A stretch of 64,000 nucleotides of DNA from Novosphingobium sp. B 225 (GCF_002198665.1 NZ_MWLM01000029.1:33548-97547); one strand, 5' to 3'. Positions 8,790-17,849 are shown, counted from the stretch's first letter. The notes: generated from the letters alone by a model not told the origin. Made by a program: numbers and translations.

Positions 8790-9035
8790 CTACGGCGCGT
8801 TCAGCCACCCCCGCAAGGCTGCGCCCAGCAGCAACAGCGCCGCGAAACTCGACCAGAAGCTGATCTCGCGCCAGGGCAGCCAGCCGACCGCATCGGGCCG
8901 GTTGCGGCGCATCCGGCGGCGGTCGGCTATGCCGCCCCACACCGCCAGCGCCAGCGCGGCCAGTCCGGGCAGCAACCAGAACTGCACCCAATCGTGGTTC
9001 AGAAAATCGCCAATCGGTCCTTGCGGCAGCATCAT
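8790..9035 (-). CDS. small two-helix membrane protein, hypothetical
   Basis: 81 residues with two hydrophobic segments, VQFWLLPGLAALALAVWGG and ISFWSSFAALLLLGAALRG, separated by a strongly basic loop (DRRRMRRNRP) likely to be cytoplasmic. The start is chosen at the ATG pair 9035/9032. An ATG at 9056 in the same frame has an AGGAGG only one base upstream and would overlap the start of the divergent transporter gene at 9055. No family recognised. It may be cotranscribed with the lipoprotein gene downstream (100 bp away, same strand). Confidence 0.5.
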   Translation of the reverse strand: MMLPQGPIGDFLNHDWVQFWLLPGLAALALAVWGGIADRRRMRRNRPDAVGWLPWREISFWSSFAALLLLGAALRGWLNAP

Positions 9036-9054
9036 GCCCCGGTAAGGGGGAAGC

Positions 9055-9960
9055 ATGCCTCCTGTCCAGCGTCCCCTGATGGCCCTTGGCCTGCGTCTGC
9101 TGGCGGCCATGGTGCTGTCCGCACTGGTGGCGGTGGTCAAACTGACCGTGGAAAGCGGGGTGCGCTTTCCCGAAGTGCTGTTCTGGCGGCAAGTGCCCAC
9201 GGTGTTCCTGATTGGTGGCTGGCTTGCCATGCGGGGGCAACTGGACCGGCTGAAGACCCGGCGCCTGCCGATCCACGCCCGGCGCGCGCTGATCGGGATG
9301 ATCGGCATGTTCTTCACTTTCGGCGCGCCGCTGCTGCTGCCGCTGACCGAGGCGACCACGCTGGGCTTTACGACGCCGATCTTTGCGGTGATCCTGTCAG
9401 TCCTGCTACTGCGCGAACAGGTTGGGCCGGTGCGCTGGCTGGCCGTGGCGCTGGGTTTTGCCGGGGTAGTTATCATCACCCAGCCCGGCCACAGCCACAT
9501 TCCACCACTGGGCGCGGCGGTGGGGCTGGGTGCGGGGTTCATGGTGGCGCTGATCAGCATCCAGGTGCGCGATCTGGGGCGGACCGAGGAATCGATTTCG
9601 ATCGTGTTCTGGTTTGCCGCACTCAGCGCTCCGGTGCTCGCGCTGGGCTTGCCATTCTTTGCCAGCACCCACACGCCTTACCAGTGGGGCCTGTTGTTGC
9701 TGGGCGGCGTGCTGGGCTGTCTGGGCCAGATCCTGCTGACCGCCGCGCTGCGATATGGCCAGGTGGCGAGCGTGATCGTGATGGACTATTCCTCGCTGGT
9801 CTGGGCCACCTTGCTCGGCTGGACTTTCTGGGATCAGCTGCCCACGCCTTCAACCTGGCTGGGCGCGCCGCTGATCGTCGCAGCCGGGGCGGTGATTGCC
9901 TGGCGCGAGCATTTGCACGCCAAAACGGTCAGTCCTGCGACAGTCGGTGCCGGAGAGTAG
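9055..9960 (+). CDS. DMT-superfamily (EamA) transporter
   Basis: 301 residues with ten hydrophobic segments in two repeats. Family-typical stretches are TEATTLGFTTPIFAVILSV at the end of the first half and MDYSSLVWATLLGWTFW in the second, each followed by a short loop with an acidic residue. The ATG at 9055 has a purine-rich GGGGGA a few bases upstream. Like the DMT protein at 878-1777 it would export an unidentified small molecule, but the two share only the family pattern and are not a recent duplication. It is divergent from the small membrane protein at 8790-9035, with almost no space between the possible starts. Confidence 0.88.
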   Translation: MPPVQRPLMALGLRLLAAMVLSALVAVVKLTVESGVRFPEVLFWRQVPTVFLIGGWLAMRGQLDRLKTRRLPIHARRALIGMIGMFFTFGAPLLLPLTEATTLGFTTPIFAVILSVLLLREQVGPVRWLAVALGFAGVVIITQPGHSHIPPLGAAVGLGAGFMVALISIQVRDLGRTEESISIVFWFAALSAPVLALGLPFFASTHTPYQWGLLLLGGVLGCLGQILLTAALRYGQVASVIVMDYSSLVWATLLGWTFWDQLPTPSTWLGAPLIVAAGAVIAWREHLHAKTVSPATVGAGE

Positions 9961-10031
9961 GCGGTTAACCGCAGCGCGTGGCCCAAGGTTCAGAATCGCA
10001 CGCTAGTATGCCCGGCAAAGGAGACGACACG

Positions 10032-10163
10032 ATGATTCGCCAACTTATCGCCGCTCTGGCCCTGACCGGCCTGACTTTGACGGCCAGCGCCTGCAACACT
10101 GTCAAAGGCGTGGGCCGGGACATTCAATCGGTGGGTGAGGCCGGAGAGAAGGTGGTTCGCTAG
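10032..10163 (+). CDS. entericidin A/B-family small lipoprotein
   Basis: 43 residues from an ATG preceded by AAAGGAGA at good spacing. The signal segment IRQLIAALALTGLTLTA is followed by lipobox SAC and then NTVKGVGRDIQSVGEAG, the short amphipathic tail typical of entericidin/EcnA-EcnB lipoproteins. These tiny outer-membrane lipoproteins are widespread in Proteobacteria. In E. coli EcnB is linked to stationary-phase lysis, but in alphaproteobacteria the role is not established. There is no second entericidin copy and no obvious antidote gene. The gene is followed directly by a family A repeat. Confidence 0.88.
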   Translation: MIRQLIAALALTGLTLTASACNTVKGVGRDIQSVGEAGEKVVR

Positions 10164-10168
10164 CCCAA

Positions 10169-10296
10169 AATCCTCCCCCTTTGGGGGAGGTGCCGAACCC
10201 GGACTTGTTCCGGGGGAGGCGGAGGGGCATAGCCCCGACGTTGCCCCCTCCGTCAGCCGCCTGCGGCGTCTGCCCCCTCCCCCAAAGGGGGAGGAT
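10169..10296. repeat. family A bipartite inverted repeat, copy 1
   Basis: Left arm aatcctccccctttggggga (itself a hairpin) and right arm tcccccaaagggggaggatt are inverted copies about 90 bp apart. Between them is a nested hairpin, cccggacttgttccggg. It sits between two convergent genes, 5 bp after the entericidin stop and 6 bp from the ABA4-like stop, so it could also serve as a bidirectional terminator. Confidence 0.85.
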
Positions 10297-10302
10297 TCTG
10301 GT

Positions 10303-10755
10303 TTACCCCCGCCCGCCAGCCCGGGCGCGGCGTTCGCGGATCACCAGCCAGACGAACAGCCCGATCGGTCCGGCCATGAAAGTGGCGAACAGCACCGGCA
10401 CTTGCACGATCCGCGAGAACCCTTTGGCATCGGCATCGCGGGCGATCCACAGGCCGGTGAACAGATCAAACGCCAGATAATGCGTCCAGCCGATCACCGT
10501 GCCGCCCTGGCTCTGGAAAATCGCCTGCACTGCCGCGATGCTTGAAAAGCCCGGCTTGCCTGCGCCGGGCAGGCTGACCGGATCGAGCTGCCCGGTGGTC
10601 ACCGCCACGAACAGCACGGTATAGGTCAGGCAGAGCAGCGCGACGCCCAGGTACAGGATCACACTGTGCGTCAGCGGCTTGCGCGGAAAGAAGGCCAACA
10701 GCACCCAGGCGCACATCGCCAGCACATTGGTAAAACTGAACAGCGCTGGCCACAT
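10303..10755 (-). CDS. ABA4-like family (DUF4281) membrane protein
   Basis: 150 residues with four hydrophobic segments. Starts MWPALFSFTNVLAMCAWVLL and contains the family signature around THYLAFDLFTGLWIARDA followed by a Gly-Pro turn (FMAGPIGLFVWL). The namesake plant ABA4 is needed for neoxanthin formation. Bacterial homologues occur in carotenoid-making and other bacteria, and their reaction is not established. It is flanked by family A repeats on both sides and no carotenoid gene is adjacent, so a carotenoid role is only a suggestion. Confidence 0.8.
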   Translation of the reverse strand: MWPALFSFTNVLAMCAWVLLAFFPRKPLTHSVILYLGVALLCLTYTVLFVAVTTGQLDPVSLPGAGKPGFSSIAAVQAIFQSQGGTVIGWTHYLAFDLFTGLWIARDADAKGFSRIVQVPVLFATFMAGPIGLFVWLVIRERRARAGGRG

Positions 10756-10770
10756 GATGCGATCTCCCGA

Positions 10771-10960
10771 ACTGGCCCTTCCCCCTTGATGGGAGAAGGA
10801 TAGTGAGCTTTGGTAAGCGCAGCGAACCTAGGCGAACTTGGCTGGGGGTGAAAGGGCGGCGAAGGCCGGGCTGGAGGGCGCAATCACCCCCACCCAACTC
10901 CGGCTAGTTCGCTGCGCTCCCAAGCCTGCGTATCCCTCCCCCATCAAGGGGGAGGGACTG
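10771..10960. repeat. family A-type inverted repeat, copy 2 (divergent, longer)
   Basis: Left arm cttcccccttgatgggagaa and right arm tccctcccccatcaaggggg are inverted copies with about 140 bp between them. Inside is a second pair, agcgcagcgaacctaggcg and ccggctagttcgctgcgctc, so the whole unit can fold as a long imperfect hairpin. It lies upstream of the ABA4-like gene and 4 bp beyond the gcvPB stop codon. Confidence 0.75.
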
Positions 10961-10964
10961 GCGC

Positions 10965-12515
10965 TCATCCCTGCCAGACCAGCACCGGCTTCCGTGCCGC
11001 CATGGTTTCATCCAGCCGCCGCCGTGGCGCGAAGTGGGGGGCGCTTTTCAACGCCTCATCCCCGGCCCGCGCCCGCTCGGCCAGACTGCGCAGGCTGGCG
11101 ATGAAGCGGTCGAGCCCGGCCTTGCTCTCGGTCTCGGTCGGCTCGACCAGCATCGCGCCGTGGACCACCAGCGGGAAATAGACCGTCATCGGGTGGAACC
11201 CTTCGTCGATCAGCCCTTTGGCAATGTCGAGCGTGGAGAAGCCCTCGGCCAGCCCGGTATCGCTGAACAGCGCCTCGTGCATGCAGGGGCCCGAGGCTCC
11301 GAACGGCGCATCGAGCACATCGTCCAGGCTGCACAGCACGTAGTTGGCGTTGAGCACCGCGTCCTCCGCCACTTGCTGCAGCCCGTCGGCCCCGTGGCTG
11401 AGGATATAGGCGAGCGCGCGGGTGAACATGCCCATCTGGCCGTGGAACGCAGCCATCCGCCCGAAGCCCTGCGGATGTTCGTGCGCGGCCTGTTCTTCCT
11501 CCACCAACCGCACCGATCCGTCAGCCTCGCGGACCGTAAAGGGCAGCGGACCGAACGGGCTCAAGGCCGCGGACAGCACCACCGGGCCAGAGCCCGGCCC
11601 GCCGCCGCCGTGCGGAGTGGAAAAGGTCTTGTGCAGGTTGATGTGCATCGCATCGATGCCCAGATCGCCCGGGCGGACCTTGCCGACCACCGCGTTGAAG
11701 TTCGCCCCGTCGCAATAGACATAGCCGCCTGCGGCGTGGACCGCGTCGGAAATCGCCTTCATATCGCGTTCGAACAGTCCGCAGGTGTTGGGATTGGTGA
11801 TCATCACCCCAGCGACATGCGGGCCGAGCTTGGCCGTCAGCGCGGCCAGATCGACCCGGCCTTCGCAGGTGGCGGGGATGCTTTCCACCGCAAAGCCCGC
11901 GAAAGCGGCAGTGGCGGGATTGGTGCCGTGGGCGCTTTCGGGGACGAGGATCGTGGTGCGCGCTTCGCCCCGCGCTTCGAGTGCGGCCTTGATGCACAGC
12001 AGCCCGCACAGCTCGCCATGCGCCCCGGCCTTGGGGCTCATCGCCACGCCGTGCATGCCGGTCAGTTCGATCAGCCAGTGCGCCAGCTGGTTGATCGCTC
12101 CCAGGGCGCCCTGCACGGTCGATACCGGCTGGAGCGGGTGGAGATCGGCAAAACCGGCCATCCGCGCGACTTTCTCATTCAGGCGCGGGTTGTGCTTCAT
12201 GGTGCACGATCCCAGCGGAAACGGCCCGAGATCGATCGCATAGTTCTGGCGCGACAGGCGGGTATAGTGCCGCACCGCTTCCGGTTCTGACAGGCCCGGC
12301 AGGTCCAGCGGATCGCGGCGCAGGAATGGGGCCAGACTGTCCAGCGGCGGCAGGTCCGTTTCGCCGAAATCGACGCCGCAGGTGCCGGGCTGGCCCAGTT
12401 CAAAGATCAGCGCCTCTTCCAGCATCAAGGCTCTGTCGCCGCTGCTGGTAGCGCGGGTAGCCGCATTTGCCTGGCCCATTTCCGGCCGCCAGCCGGCCTG
12501 GTTTACCGCGTTCAT
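10965..12515 (-). CDS. gcvPB: glycine dehydrogenase (decarboxylating) subunit 2
   Basis: 516 residues from the ATG at 12515, which overlaps the gcvPA stop by 4 bp. This is the C-terminal half of the P protein, encoded separately. It carries the pyridoxal phosphate site, with the lysine in [17 protein letters not shown] and upstream conserved stretches [13 protein letters not shown] and [12 protein letters not shown]. With GcvPA it forms the P protein, which decarboxylates glycine and loads aminomethyl onto the lipoyl arm of GcvH. It is the last gene of the gcvT-gcvH-gcvPA-gcvPB operon. The first 35 residues are extra compared with the usual start and may be a flexible extension. Confidence 0.95.
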   Translation of the reverse strand: MNAVNQAGWRPEMGQANAATRATSSGDRALMLEEALIFELGQPGTCGVDFGETDLPPLDSLAPFLRRDPLDLPGLSEPEAVRHYTRLSRQNYAIDLGPFPLGSCTMKHNPRLNEKVARMAGFADLHPLQPVSTVQGALGAINQLAHWLIELTGMHGVAMSPKAGAHGELCGLLCIKAALEARGEARTTILVPESAHGTNPATAAFAGFAVESIPATCEGRVDLAALTAKLGPHVAGVMITNPNTCGLFERDMKAISDAVHAAGGYVYCDGANFNAVVGKVRPGDLGIDAMHINLHKTFSTPHGGGGPGSGPVVLSAALSPFGPLPFTVREADGSVRLVEEEQAAHEHPQGFGRMAAFHGQMGMFTRALAYILSHGADGLQQVAEDAVLNANYVLCSLDDVLDAPFGASGPCMHEALFSDTGLAEGFSTLDIAKGLIDEGFHPMTVYFPLVVHGAMLVEPTETESKAGLDRFIASLRSLAERARAGDEALKSAPHFAPRRRLDETMAARKPVLVWQG

Positions 12516-13870
12516 GCCAGCACTCCTTCCAGCGCCACGCCCAGCGCTTCGATATCCTCCAGCGTGGTGCATTCGCTGGCCGCAACCAGCAGACCGTTCG
12601 AAAGGTCGCCCGCCCCCGGATAGAGTCGCCCAAGCGAGACCCCGCCCAGCACACCGCCATCCGCCATCCGCCGCACCGCTTCGCGCGCATCGGTGGGGAG
12701 CAGCACGGTGAATTCGTTGACATAGGCGCTGTTCAGCACGCGCACACCCGGCACCTGCGCCAGCCGCTCCGCCGTCTGCCGCGCCCGCGCGTGGCTGATC
12801 CTGGCCATGCGGCCCAGCCCTTCCCCGCCCAGCAAGGTCATTTGGATGGAGAAAGCCAGCGCGCACAGCCCGGCATTGGTGCAGATGTTGCTGGTCGCCT
12901 TCTCGCGCCGGATGTGTTGTTCGCGGGTAGAAAGCGTCAGCACGAAGCCGCGCTTGCCCGCTGCGTCCACGGTCTGCCCGCACAGCCGCCCGGGCATCTG
13001 CCGCACAAATTTGTCGCGGCAGCCGAACAGGCCCAGGTACGGCCCGCCAAACTGCAGTCCGACGCCAATCGCCTGACCCTCGCCCACAACGATGTCCGCG
13101 CCCAGCTTGCCCGGCGCCTCGATCAGCCCCAGTGCGACCGGCTCCGTCACCACGGCGATCAGCAGCGCGCCTTGCGCCTGCGCCACCGCTGCGATCTTCG
13201 CGAGGTCGGGGATCCGCCCCAGCACGTCGGGGTACTGCACTACCACGCAGCTGGTTTCGGCATCGATAGCGGCGATCAGTGCGTCATCGTCCGGCGCGGC
13301 GGCCAGCTGCGGCAAGCGGCTGTCGATCTCATCGCCTGTGAACCGCGCCATGGTCTGCACCGTCGCGACATAGTGCGGGTGCAATCCGCCCGAAAGCACC
13401 GCCCGCTTGCGCCGCGTGATCCGCGCCGCCATCGCCACTGCTTCCCAGCACGCGGTCGAACCATCGTACATCGAGGCATTGGCCACCTCCGTCCCCAGCA
13501 GCCGCGCGACCTGGGTCTGGAATTCGAACAGGACCTGCAAGGTCCCCTGCGCGATTTCCGGCTGGTAGGGGGTGTAAGCGGTCAGGAACTCGCCGCGCTG
13601 GATCAGGTGATCAACGCTGGCGGGGATATGGTGGCGATAGGCCCCGGCGCCGAGGAAAAACGGCACCGAACCGGCGCTGACATTCTTGCCCGCCAGTGCC
13701 GCCATATGCCGCTCCACCGCCATCTCGCTGGCGTGGCGGGGCAGCCCGGCAATCGGACCGGAAAGGCGCGCTGCGGCGGGGACATCGGCAAACAGGTCAT
13801 CGACCGAACCGGCGCCGATCACGCCCAGCATGGCGGAGCGATCAGCAGGGGTTAGCGGGAGGTAGCGCAT
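12512..13870 (-). CDS. gcvPA: glycine dehydrogenase (decarboxylating) subunit 1
   Basis: 452 residues, the usual length for the separate N-terminal half of P protein. Conserved segments include [15 protein letters not shown] at the start, [15 protein letters not shown] near residue 140 and the C-terminal [17 protein letters not shown]. It belongs to the PLP fold but lacks the catalytic lysine, which is on GcvPB. It dimerises with GcvPB in the glycine cleavage complex. The gene is coupled to gcvPB by ATGA, and a 118-bp family A repeat separates it from gcvH, unusual spacing inside an operon. Confidence 0.95.
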   Translation of the reverse strand: MRYLPLTPADRSAMLGVIGAGSVDDLFADVPAAARLSGPIAGLPRHASEMAVERHMAALAGKNVSAGSVPFFLGAGAYRHHIPASVDHLIQRGEFLTAYTPYQPEIAQGTLQVLFEFQTQVARLLGTEVANASMYDGSTACWEAVAMAARITRRKRAVLSGGLHPHYVATVQTMARFTGDEIDSRLPQLAAAPDDDALIAAIDAETSCVVVQYPDVLGRIPDLAKIAAVAQAQGALLIAVVTEPVALGLIEAPGKLGADIVVGEGQAIGVGLQFGGPYLGLFGCRDKFVRQMPGRLCGQTVDAAGKRGFVLTLSTREQHIRREKATSNICTNAGLCALAFSIQMTLLGGEGLGRMARISHARARQTAERLAQVPGVRVLNSAYVNEFTVLLPTDAREAVRRMADGGVLGGVSLGRLYPGAGDLSNGLLVAASECTTLEDIEALGVALEGVLA

Positions 13871-13888
13871 TCAGTTTCGTCCTTCGAA

Positions 13889-14006
13889 AATCCTCCCCCT
13901 CTGGGGGAGGTGCCGAGCGTAGTGAGGCGGAGGGGGCCTGGGACTAGCGCTGCGCCCCCTCCGTCAGCCCTGCCGGGCTGCCACCTCCCCCAAAAGGGGA
14001 GGATTT
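13889..14006. repeat. family A inverted repeat, copy 3 (inside the gcv operon)
   Basis: Left arm aatcctccccctctggggga and right arm tcccccaaaaggggaggatt, each a hairpin, with an interior of about 75 bp containing a matching pair ggaggggg / ccccctcc. It lies between gcvH (its stop is 5 bp away) and gcvPA (start 18 bp away), so readthrough or processing here would set the H to P protein ratio. Confidence 0.85.
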
Positions 14007-14011
14007 CTCAA

Positions 14012-14383
14012 TCAAAGCCCGCCTACAAACGCATCATAAGCCGCGCGGTCCATCAGGCCGCCCAGTTCACCCGCATCGCTCAGCGTCAGGCGGAACAGCC
14101 AGCCGCCGCTTTCGGCCTGGGTGTTGACCAGTTCAGGCTCATCGGCCAGCGCATGATTGCTTTCGGTCACAGTACCGCTGACCGGCGAATAGACGTCGCT
14201 GGCCGCCTTGACGCTGTCGACCACGCAGGGCGCATCGCCCTTGGCCAGCGCCGCGCCGGTATCAGGCAGTTCCACAAAGGTGATGTCACCAAGCTGGCCT
14301 TGCGCATAGTCGGTGATCCCGACCGTGCCTGTGTCGCCATCGACTTCGATCCATTCGTGGTCTTTGGTATAGTAACGGGTCAT
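14012..14383 (-). CDS. gcvH: glycine cleavage system H protein
   Basis: 123 residues from the ATG at 14383, which has GAGGAGC at ideal spacing. An upstream in-frame ATG at 14512 would lie inside gcvT and is rejected. The lipoylation site is the lysine in DSVKAASDVYSPVSG near residue 60. The N-terminal YYTKDHEWIEV and C-terminal GGWLFRL are typical. The protein is the mobile lipoyl carrier that passes the aminomethyl group from P to T protein and electrons to the L protein. It starts 13 bp after the gcvT stop. Confidence 0.97.
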   Translation of the reverse strand: MTRYYTKDHEWIEVDGDTGTVGITDYAQGQLGDITFVELPDTGAALAKGDAPCVVDSVKAASDVYSPVSGTVTESNHALADEPELVNTQAESGGWLFRLTLSDAGELGGLMDRAAYDAFVGGL

Positions 14384-14396
14384 TCGCAAATGCTCC

Positions 14397-15542
14397 TCAG
14401 CGAGAATAGCGGTGGGGGACGAAGGGCATGGGCACGACCCGGGCGGGCAAGTGCTTGCCGCGCACTTCGATGGTGAGCGGGGTACCGGGCTGGCTTTGCG
14501 CGGTGGCAACATAGCCCATGGCGATGGGGTGGTTCAGCGAGGGCGAAAAGCCCCCCGAAGAGACGCTGCCAATGCATTGGTCACCGGCATAGATCGCCGC
14601 ACCCTCGCGCGCCGCCTGCCGCCCTTCCAGCGTCAGACCAATGCGCCGTTGCGGCGTGCCCCTGGCAAAATCAGCCAACACACGCTCCGCGCCGAGGAAA
14701 CCGCCATCAGCGCGACGGCGCTTGTTGATCGCGAACCTGAGATCAGCATCGACCGCGCTCGTTTCAGGGGTGAGATCATGTCCATAGAGCGGCAGACCAG
14801 CTTCCAGCCGCAGCGAATCCCGCGCGCCCAGCCCGATCGGCTTGACCTCTGGCTGCTCGCACAGCAAATCCGCGATCCGTTCCGCCTGATCGGCAGGGAG
14901 CGAAATTTCGAACCCATCCTCGCCGGTATAGCCCGAACGGCTGATGTGCACTTCGGTACCGTCCAGCAGGAACGGTCCGGCACGCATGAATGTCAGCGCG
15001 GCCAGTGGCCATTCGCCGCTCACCAGCCGGTCCAGCGCGGCAAAAGCCTTCGGCCCCTGCAGCGCGAACAGGGCGCGGTCGTCCAGGTGATTGAGCGTAA
15101 TTTCGTCGGGCAAGTGCTCGCGCAGGTGCCCGATGTCGTCCCACTTGGTCGCCCCGTTGACCACCAGATAGAGCGCCTCACGCCAGCGCGTGACCATCAG
15201 GTCATCCAGCACCCCGCCGTGCTCATCCAGCAGCAGAGAGTAACGCTGCGCTCCCAGTGCGAGAGTAGCCAGATCAATCGGCAGCACCGCTTCAACCGCA
15301 GCATCCAGCCCTTCGCCCGAAAGCACCAGCTGGCCCATGTGGCTGACATCGAACAGCCCGGCATTTTCCCGCGTCCAGAGATGTTCGGCGATGATCCCCC
15401 CACCCTCGACATTGTACTGGACCGGCATCCAGTACCCGGCGAACTCCACCATCCGCCCGCCGCGCGCACGGTGCCAGGCATCCAGCGGCAGCACTTCGGT
15501 GCCGGGGACTTCGTCTTCGGAATTTTCGTAAGTATCGCTCAC
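14397..15542 (-). CDS. gcvT: glycine cleavage system aminomethyltransferase (T protein)
   Basis: 381 residues from a GTG at 15542 with GGGAAC upstream. Conserved segments are GGRMVEFAGYWMPVQY, GLFDVSHMGQL, the folate-binding and catalytic region RSGYTGEDGFEI, and SLRLEAGLPLYGHDL. It transfers the one-carbon unit from the aminomethyl-lipoyl H protein to tetrahydrofolate, releasing ammonia. The first ~15 residues (acidic, SDTYENSEDE) are outside the usual fold. First gene of the gcv operon; a tandem glycine riboswitch occupies its leader. Confidence 0.96.
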   Translation of the reverse strand: MSDTYENSEDEVPGTEVLPLDAWHRARGGRMVEFAGYWMPVQYNVEGGGIIAEHLWTRENAGLFDVSHMGQLVLSGEGLDAAVEAVLPIDLATLALGAQRYSLLLDEHGGVLDDLMVTRWREALYLVVNGATKWDDIGHLREHLPDEITLNHLDDRALFALQGPKAFAALDRLVSGEWPLAALTFMRAGPFLLDGTEVHISRSGYTGEDGFEISLPADQAERIADLLCEQPEVKPIGLGARDSLRLEAGLPLYGHDLTPETSAVDADLRFAINKRRRADGGFLGAERVLADFARGTPQRRIGLTLEGRQAAREGAAIYAGDQCIGSVSSGGFSPSLNHPIAMGYVATAQSQPGTPLTIEVRGKHLPARVVPMPFVPHRYSR

Positions 15543-15578
15543 TAATATCGTTCCCGCACAGGTGTGGCGCCAATCGGC

Positions 15579-15765
15579 ACCCCCTCTGTCACGGAAACCT
15601 GAGAGCTTTCCCCTGCTGCTGCAGGGTTACCCCTTCGGCGGGTGCGTTGCCGCACCACTTTCCAGAGCATCGCTATCGATCCACGCGGTCCATTGGCCTG
15701 AGAGATTCCGGGGCGGTTGCTCCTTCGGCGTCCGGTGACGAATCACCGAAACTCTCCCGCGCGAT
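15579..15765 (-). promoter_or_regulatory. tandem glycine riboswitch
   Basis: Read on the minus strand, two glycine aptamers follow one another in the gcvT leader. The first has GGGAGAG, GCCGAAGGAGCAA and GGAATCTCTCAGG. The second has CTCTGGAAAGTG, GCCGAAGGGGTAA and AAGCTCTCAGG, closing with GACAGAGGGGG. These are the conserved core and closing segments of the glycine riboswitch class. The spacing between aptamers is short, as in cooperative tandem forms. About 37 bp remain between the second aptamer and the gcvT GTG, room for control of translation start. In known cases glycine binding turns on gcv expression. Confidence 0.95.
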
Positions 15766-15858
15766 CAGCGACGCTTATGGGAATGAATGGCGGGACTAAT
15801 GCTGTCAATGGGGGAACTGAGTTCCTCCCCCGTCGGGCTTCGGGTCTGCCTCTCCCTG

Positions 15859-15992
15859 ATCCTCCCCCTCTGGGGGAGGTGGCTCGCGGAGCGAGACGGA
15901 GGGGGCTGATCAAGGAAAGCCGCGCTGCCGCGCGCAATCTTGTGCGCCCCCCTCCACCGCTTCGCGGTCCCCCTCCCCCTCTGCGGGAGGAT
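15859..15992. repeat. family A inverted repeat, copy 4
   Basis: Left arm atcctccccctctgggggag and right arm ctccccctctgcgggaggat, with interior inverted ctcgcggagcg and cgcttcgcgg segments. It lies between the gene ending at 16002 (10 bp away) and the glycine riboswitch. It may terminate the upstream minus-strand operon before the riboswitch promoter. Confidence 0.85.
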
Positions 15993-16001
15993 CTTTGGGG
16001 A

Positions 16002-16688
16002 TTAGATCTGCGCCTCGCCCCGCCGGGCCGCGCGGACCAAGGCGTCATGTTCGAACACAAACCGCCCGGCCGCCTTCTCCCTGGTCAGGCCGACGATCGC
16101 GCGCGCCATCATGTCGGCGTGGATCGAACGGTATTTGCTATACTGGCCCTGCATCAGCAAGTCGGCGAGCGGGCTCAGTACCATGCCCAGCCGCTCGGCC
16201 GGGCGCAGTTCCCCGCGCGCGCCGCGCAGCAGGCCGGGGCGCAGCACGTCAAGCCGGGGCAGGCCGACCTTGGCCAGTTGCTGTTCCACCTCACCCTTCA
16301 CCCGCAGGTAGAAGTTCTTCGACCCGGCATCGGCTCCGACCGAGGAGACCGCGATCATCTGGCGCATGCCGCAATCCTTCGCAGCCTTGGCACAGGCCAG
16401 CACCAGATCCTGATCGACACTGCGAAACGCGGCTTCATCCTTGCCGCTTTTCTTCCAGGTGGTGCCCAGCGCCGAAACCAGCACCGACGCATTGGCCGCG
16501 GCGATCGCATTGGCCCAGTTTTCAGGGTCCGCCACCAGCACTTCCATCCGCGCGCCCTTGGGCAGCGGCACTTCGCGCCGGGCAACCGCGATAATCCGCA
16601 CGTCACCGCGCCCCACGGCCAGCCGGATCAGACTTTGCCCGATCAGCCCCGAGGCTCCGACCAGCGCGATGCGGGTAGTGTCAGACAT
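16002..16688 (-). CDS. NAD(P)-binding TIP30/HTATIP2-like oxidoreductase
   Basis: 228 residues. The Rossmann dinucleotide site is IALVGASGLIGQSL at the N-terminus. A later strand carries MIAVSSVGADAGSKNFY, then LRVKGEVEQQL with the Tyr/Lys spacing seen in atypical short-chain dehydrogenases, and LDVLRPGLLRGARGE. This matches the TIP30/CC3 group of NAD(P)H-binding proteins. The reaction is unknown. Its start overlaps the dGTPase-like gene stop by 8 bp, so the two are translated from one transcript. Confidence 0.8.
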   Translation of the reverse strand: MSDTTRIALVGASGLIGQSLIRLAVGRGDVRIIAVARREVPLPKGARMEVLVADPENWANAIAAANASVLVSALGTTWKKSGKDEAAFRSVDQDLVLACAKAAKDCGMRQMIAVSSVGADAGSKNFYLRVKGEVEQQLAKVGLPRLDVLRPGLLRGARGELRPAERLGMVLSPLADLLMQGQYSKYRSIHADMMARAIVGLTREKAAGRFVFEHDALVRAARRGEAQI

Positions 16689-17841
16689 TGCTCAGCCCCT
16701 CTGGCATGCGGCCATAGATCCGCGCGAAAGCGGAAATGGCAAAACGATCGGTCATGCCGGCGATATAGTCGGCAATATGGCGGCTGCGCGCGGGTTCCGC
16801 ATCGGGCAGGCGCGCCTGCCAGCTCGGCTCCATCAGCGCAGGATCCTGCGCAAATGCGGCATAGAGCTGCGCCACCACAGCCCGCGCACGTTCCGCCGTG
16901 GCAAGCTGTTGGGGGTGATGATAGAGCCGCTGGTACATGAAAGCCTTGAGCGCGCGTTCCTGTTCGGCCAGCGCAGCGGAGAAAGCGGCGGTGGCGCGCG
17001 GTGCGGCCCGCACATCAGCCGGGCAGGCCATGCCATGCCCCCGCGCAGCGGTTTCCCCGATCACATCATTGACCATCCAGCCGATCTGGCTGCGCACCAG
17101 TTCGCGCAGCTGCCGATCCTGCGGGGCATGGGGAAACTTGCGTTCAATCGCGCGCCACTGATCGGCCACGAAATCAAGCGTCAGCAATTCTTCCAGCTGG
17201 AGGAATCCGGCGCGCAGGCCATCGTCAATATCGTGGTTATCATAGGCGATGTCATCCGCCAGCGCCGCAACCTGGCTTTCCAGCGAACCCCTTTCCGACA
17301 GGTGCAGCGGATAGGCCGCATCGAGCTCTGCCAGTGCCCAGCCGACCATGCCGACCGGCCCGTTGTGTTTTGCCAGCCCTTCCAGCACTTCCCAGCTGAG
17401 GTTGAGCCCCTCGTGCTCGCAATAAGGGCTTTCCAGCCGCATCAGTGTGCGCAATGTCTGGGCGTTGTGATCGAACCCGCCGTGGCGGTGCAGTGCCGCG
17501 TCCAGCGCATCCTCGCCCGCATGGCCGAACGGCGGGTGGCCGATGTCATGCGCCAGGCACAGTGCCTCGGTCAGATCCTCATCCAGCCCCAGCGCGCGGG
17601 CGATTACCCGGCCGATCTGCGCCACTTCCAGGCTGTGGGTCAGCCGCACCCGGTAGTGATCGCCATCCGGCGCAATGAATACCTGCGTCTTGTGGCGCAG
17701 GCGCCGGAACGCGATCGAATGGACAATCCGGTCACGGTCCCGCTGAAACGCCGACCGCGGCCCGCGCGCGAGCGACTGTTCGATCGGAAACTCCCGCCCC
17801 CGAGACTGGGCGGGATCGCAGGCGAAGGGGGCGAAGGTCAA
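16681..17841 (-). CDS. deoxyguanosinetriphosphate triphosphohydrolase-like protein
   Basis: 386 residues of the HD superfamily. Metal-binding residues are visible in VRLTHSLEVAQIGR, the HD pair LAHDIGHPPFGHAGE, the downstream His in DHNAQTLRTLMRLE, and VAALADDIAYDNHDIDD. The length fits the shorter dGTPase-like (type 2) subfamily, which hydrolyses dNTPs to nucleosides plus triphosphate, often with nucleotide activation. It may help balance dNTP pools. The N-terminal RGREFPIEQSLARGPR-type segment is typical. It is followed by the TIP30-like gene with 8 bp overlap and preceded by the racemase-family gene 8 bp away. Confidence 0.93.
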   Translation of the reverse strand: MTFAPFACDPAQSRGREFPIEQSLARGPRSAFQRDRDRIVHSIAFRRLRHKTQVFIAPDGDHYRVRLTHSLEVAQIGRVIARALGLDEDLTEALCLAHDIGHPPFGHAGEDALDAALHRHGGFDHNAQTLRTLMRLESPYCEHEGLNLSWEVLEGLAKHNGPVGMVGWALAELDAAYPLHLSERGSLESQVAALADDIAYDNHDIDDGLRAGFLQLEELLTLDFVADQWRAIERKFPHAPQDRQLRELVRSQIGWMVNDVIGETAARGHGMACPADVRAAPRATAAFSAALAEQERALKAFMYQRLYHHPQQLATAERARAVVAQLYAAFAQDPALMEPSWQARLPDAEPARSRHIADYIAGMTDRFAISAFARIYGRMPEGLSNV

Positions 17842-17849
17842 GGCGATCT

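Noticed and set aside
10169..10296. Simple rho-independent terminator instead of a repeat family
   Set aside because: The same bipartite layout recurs ten times with long spacers and lacks T runs, so a terminator alone does not explain it.
10969..13870. Glycine dehydrogenase as a single broken gene
   Set aside because: The split at 12512-12515 is a clean ATGA overlap with a full start and stop on each side, the known two-subunit form, not a frameshift.
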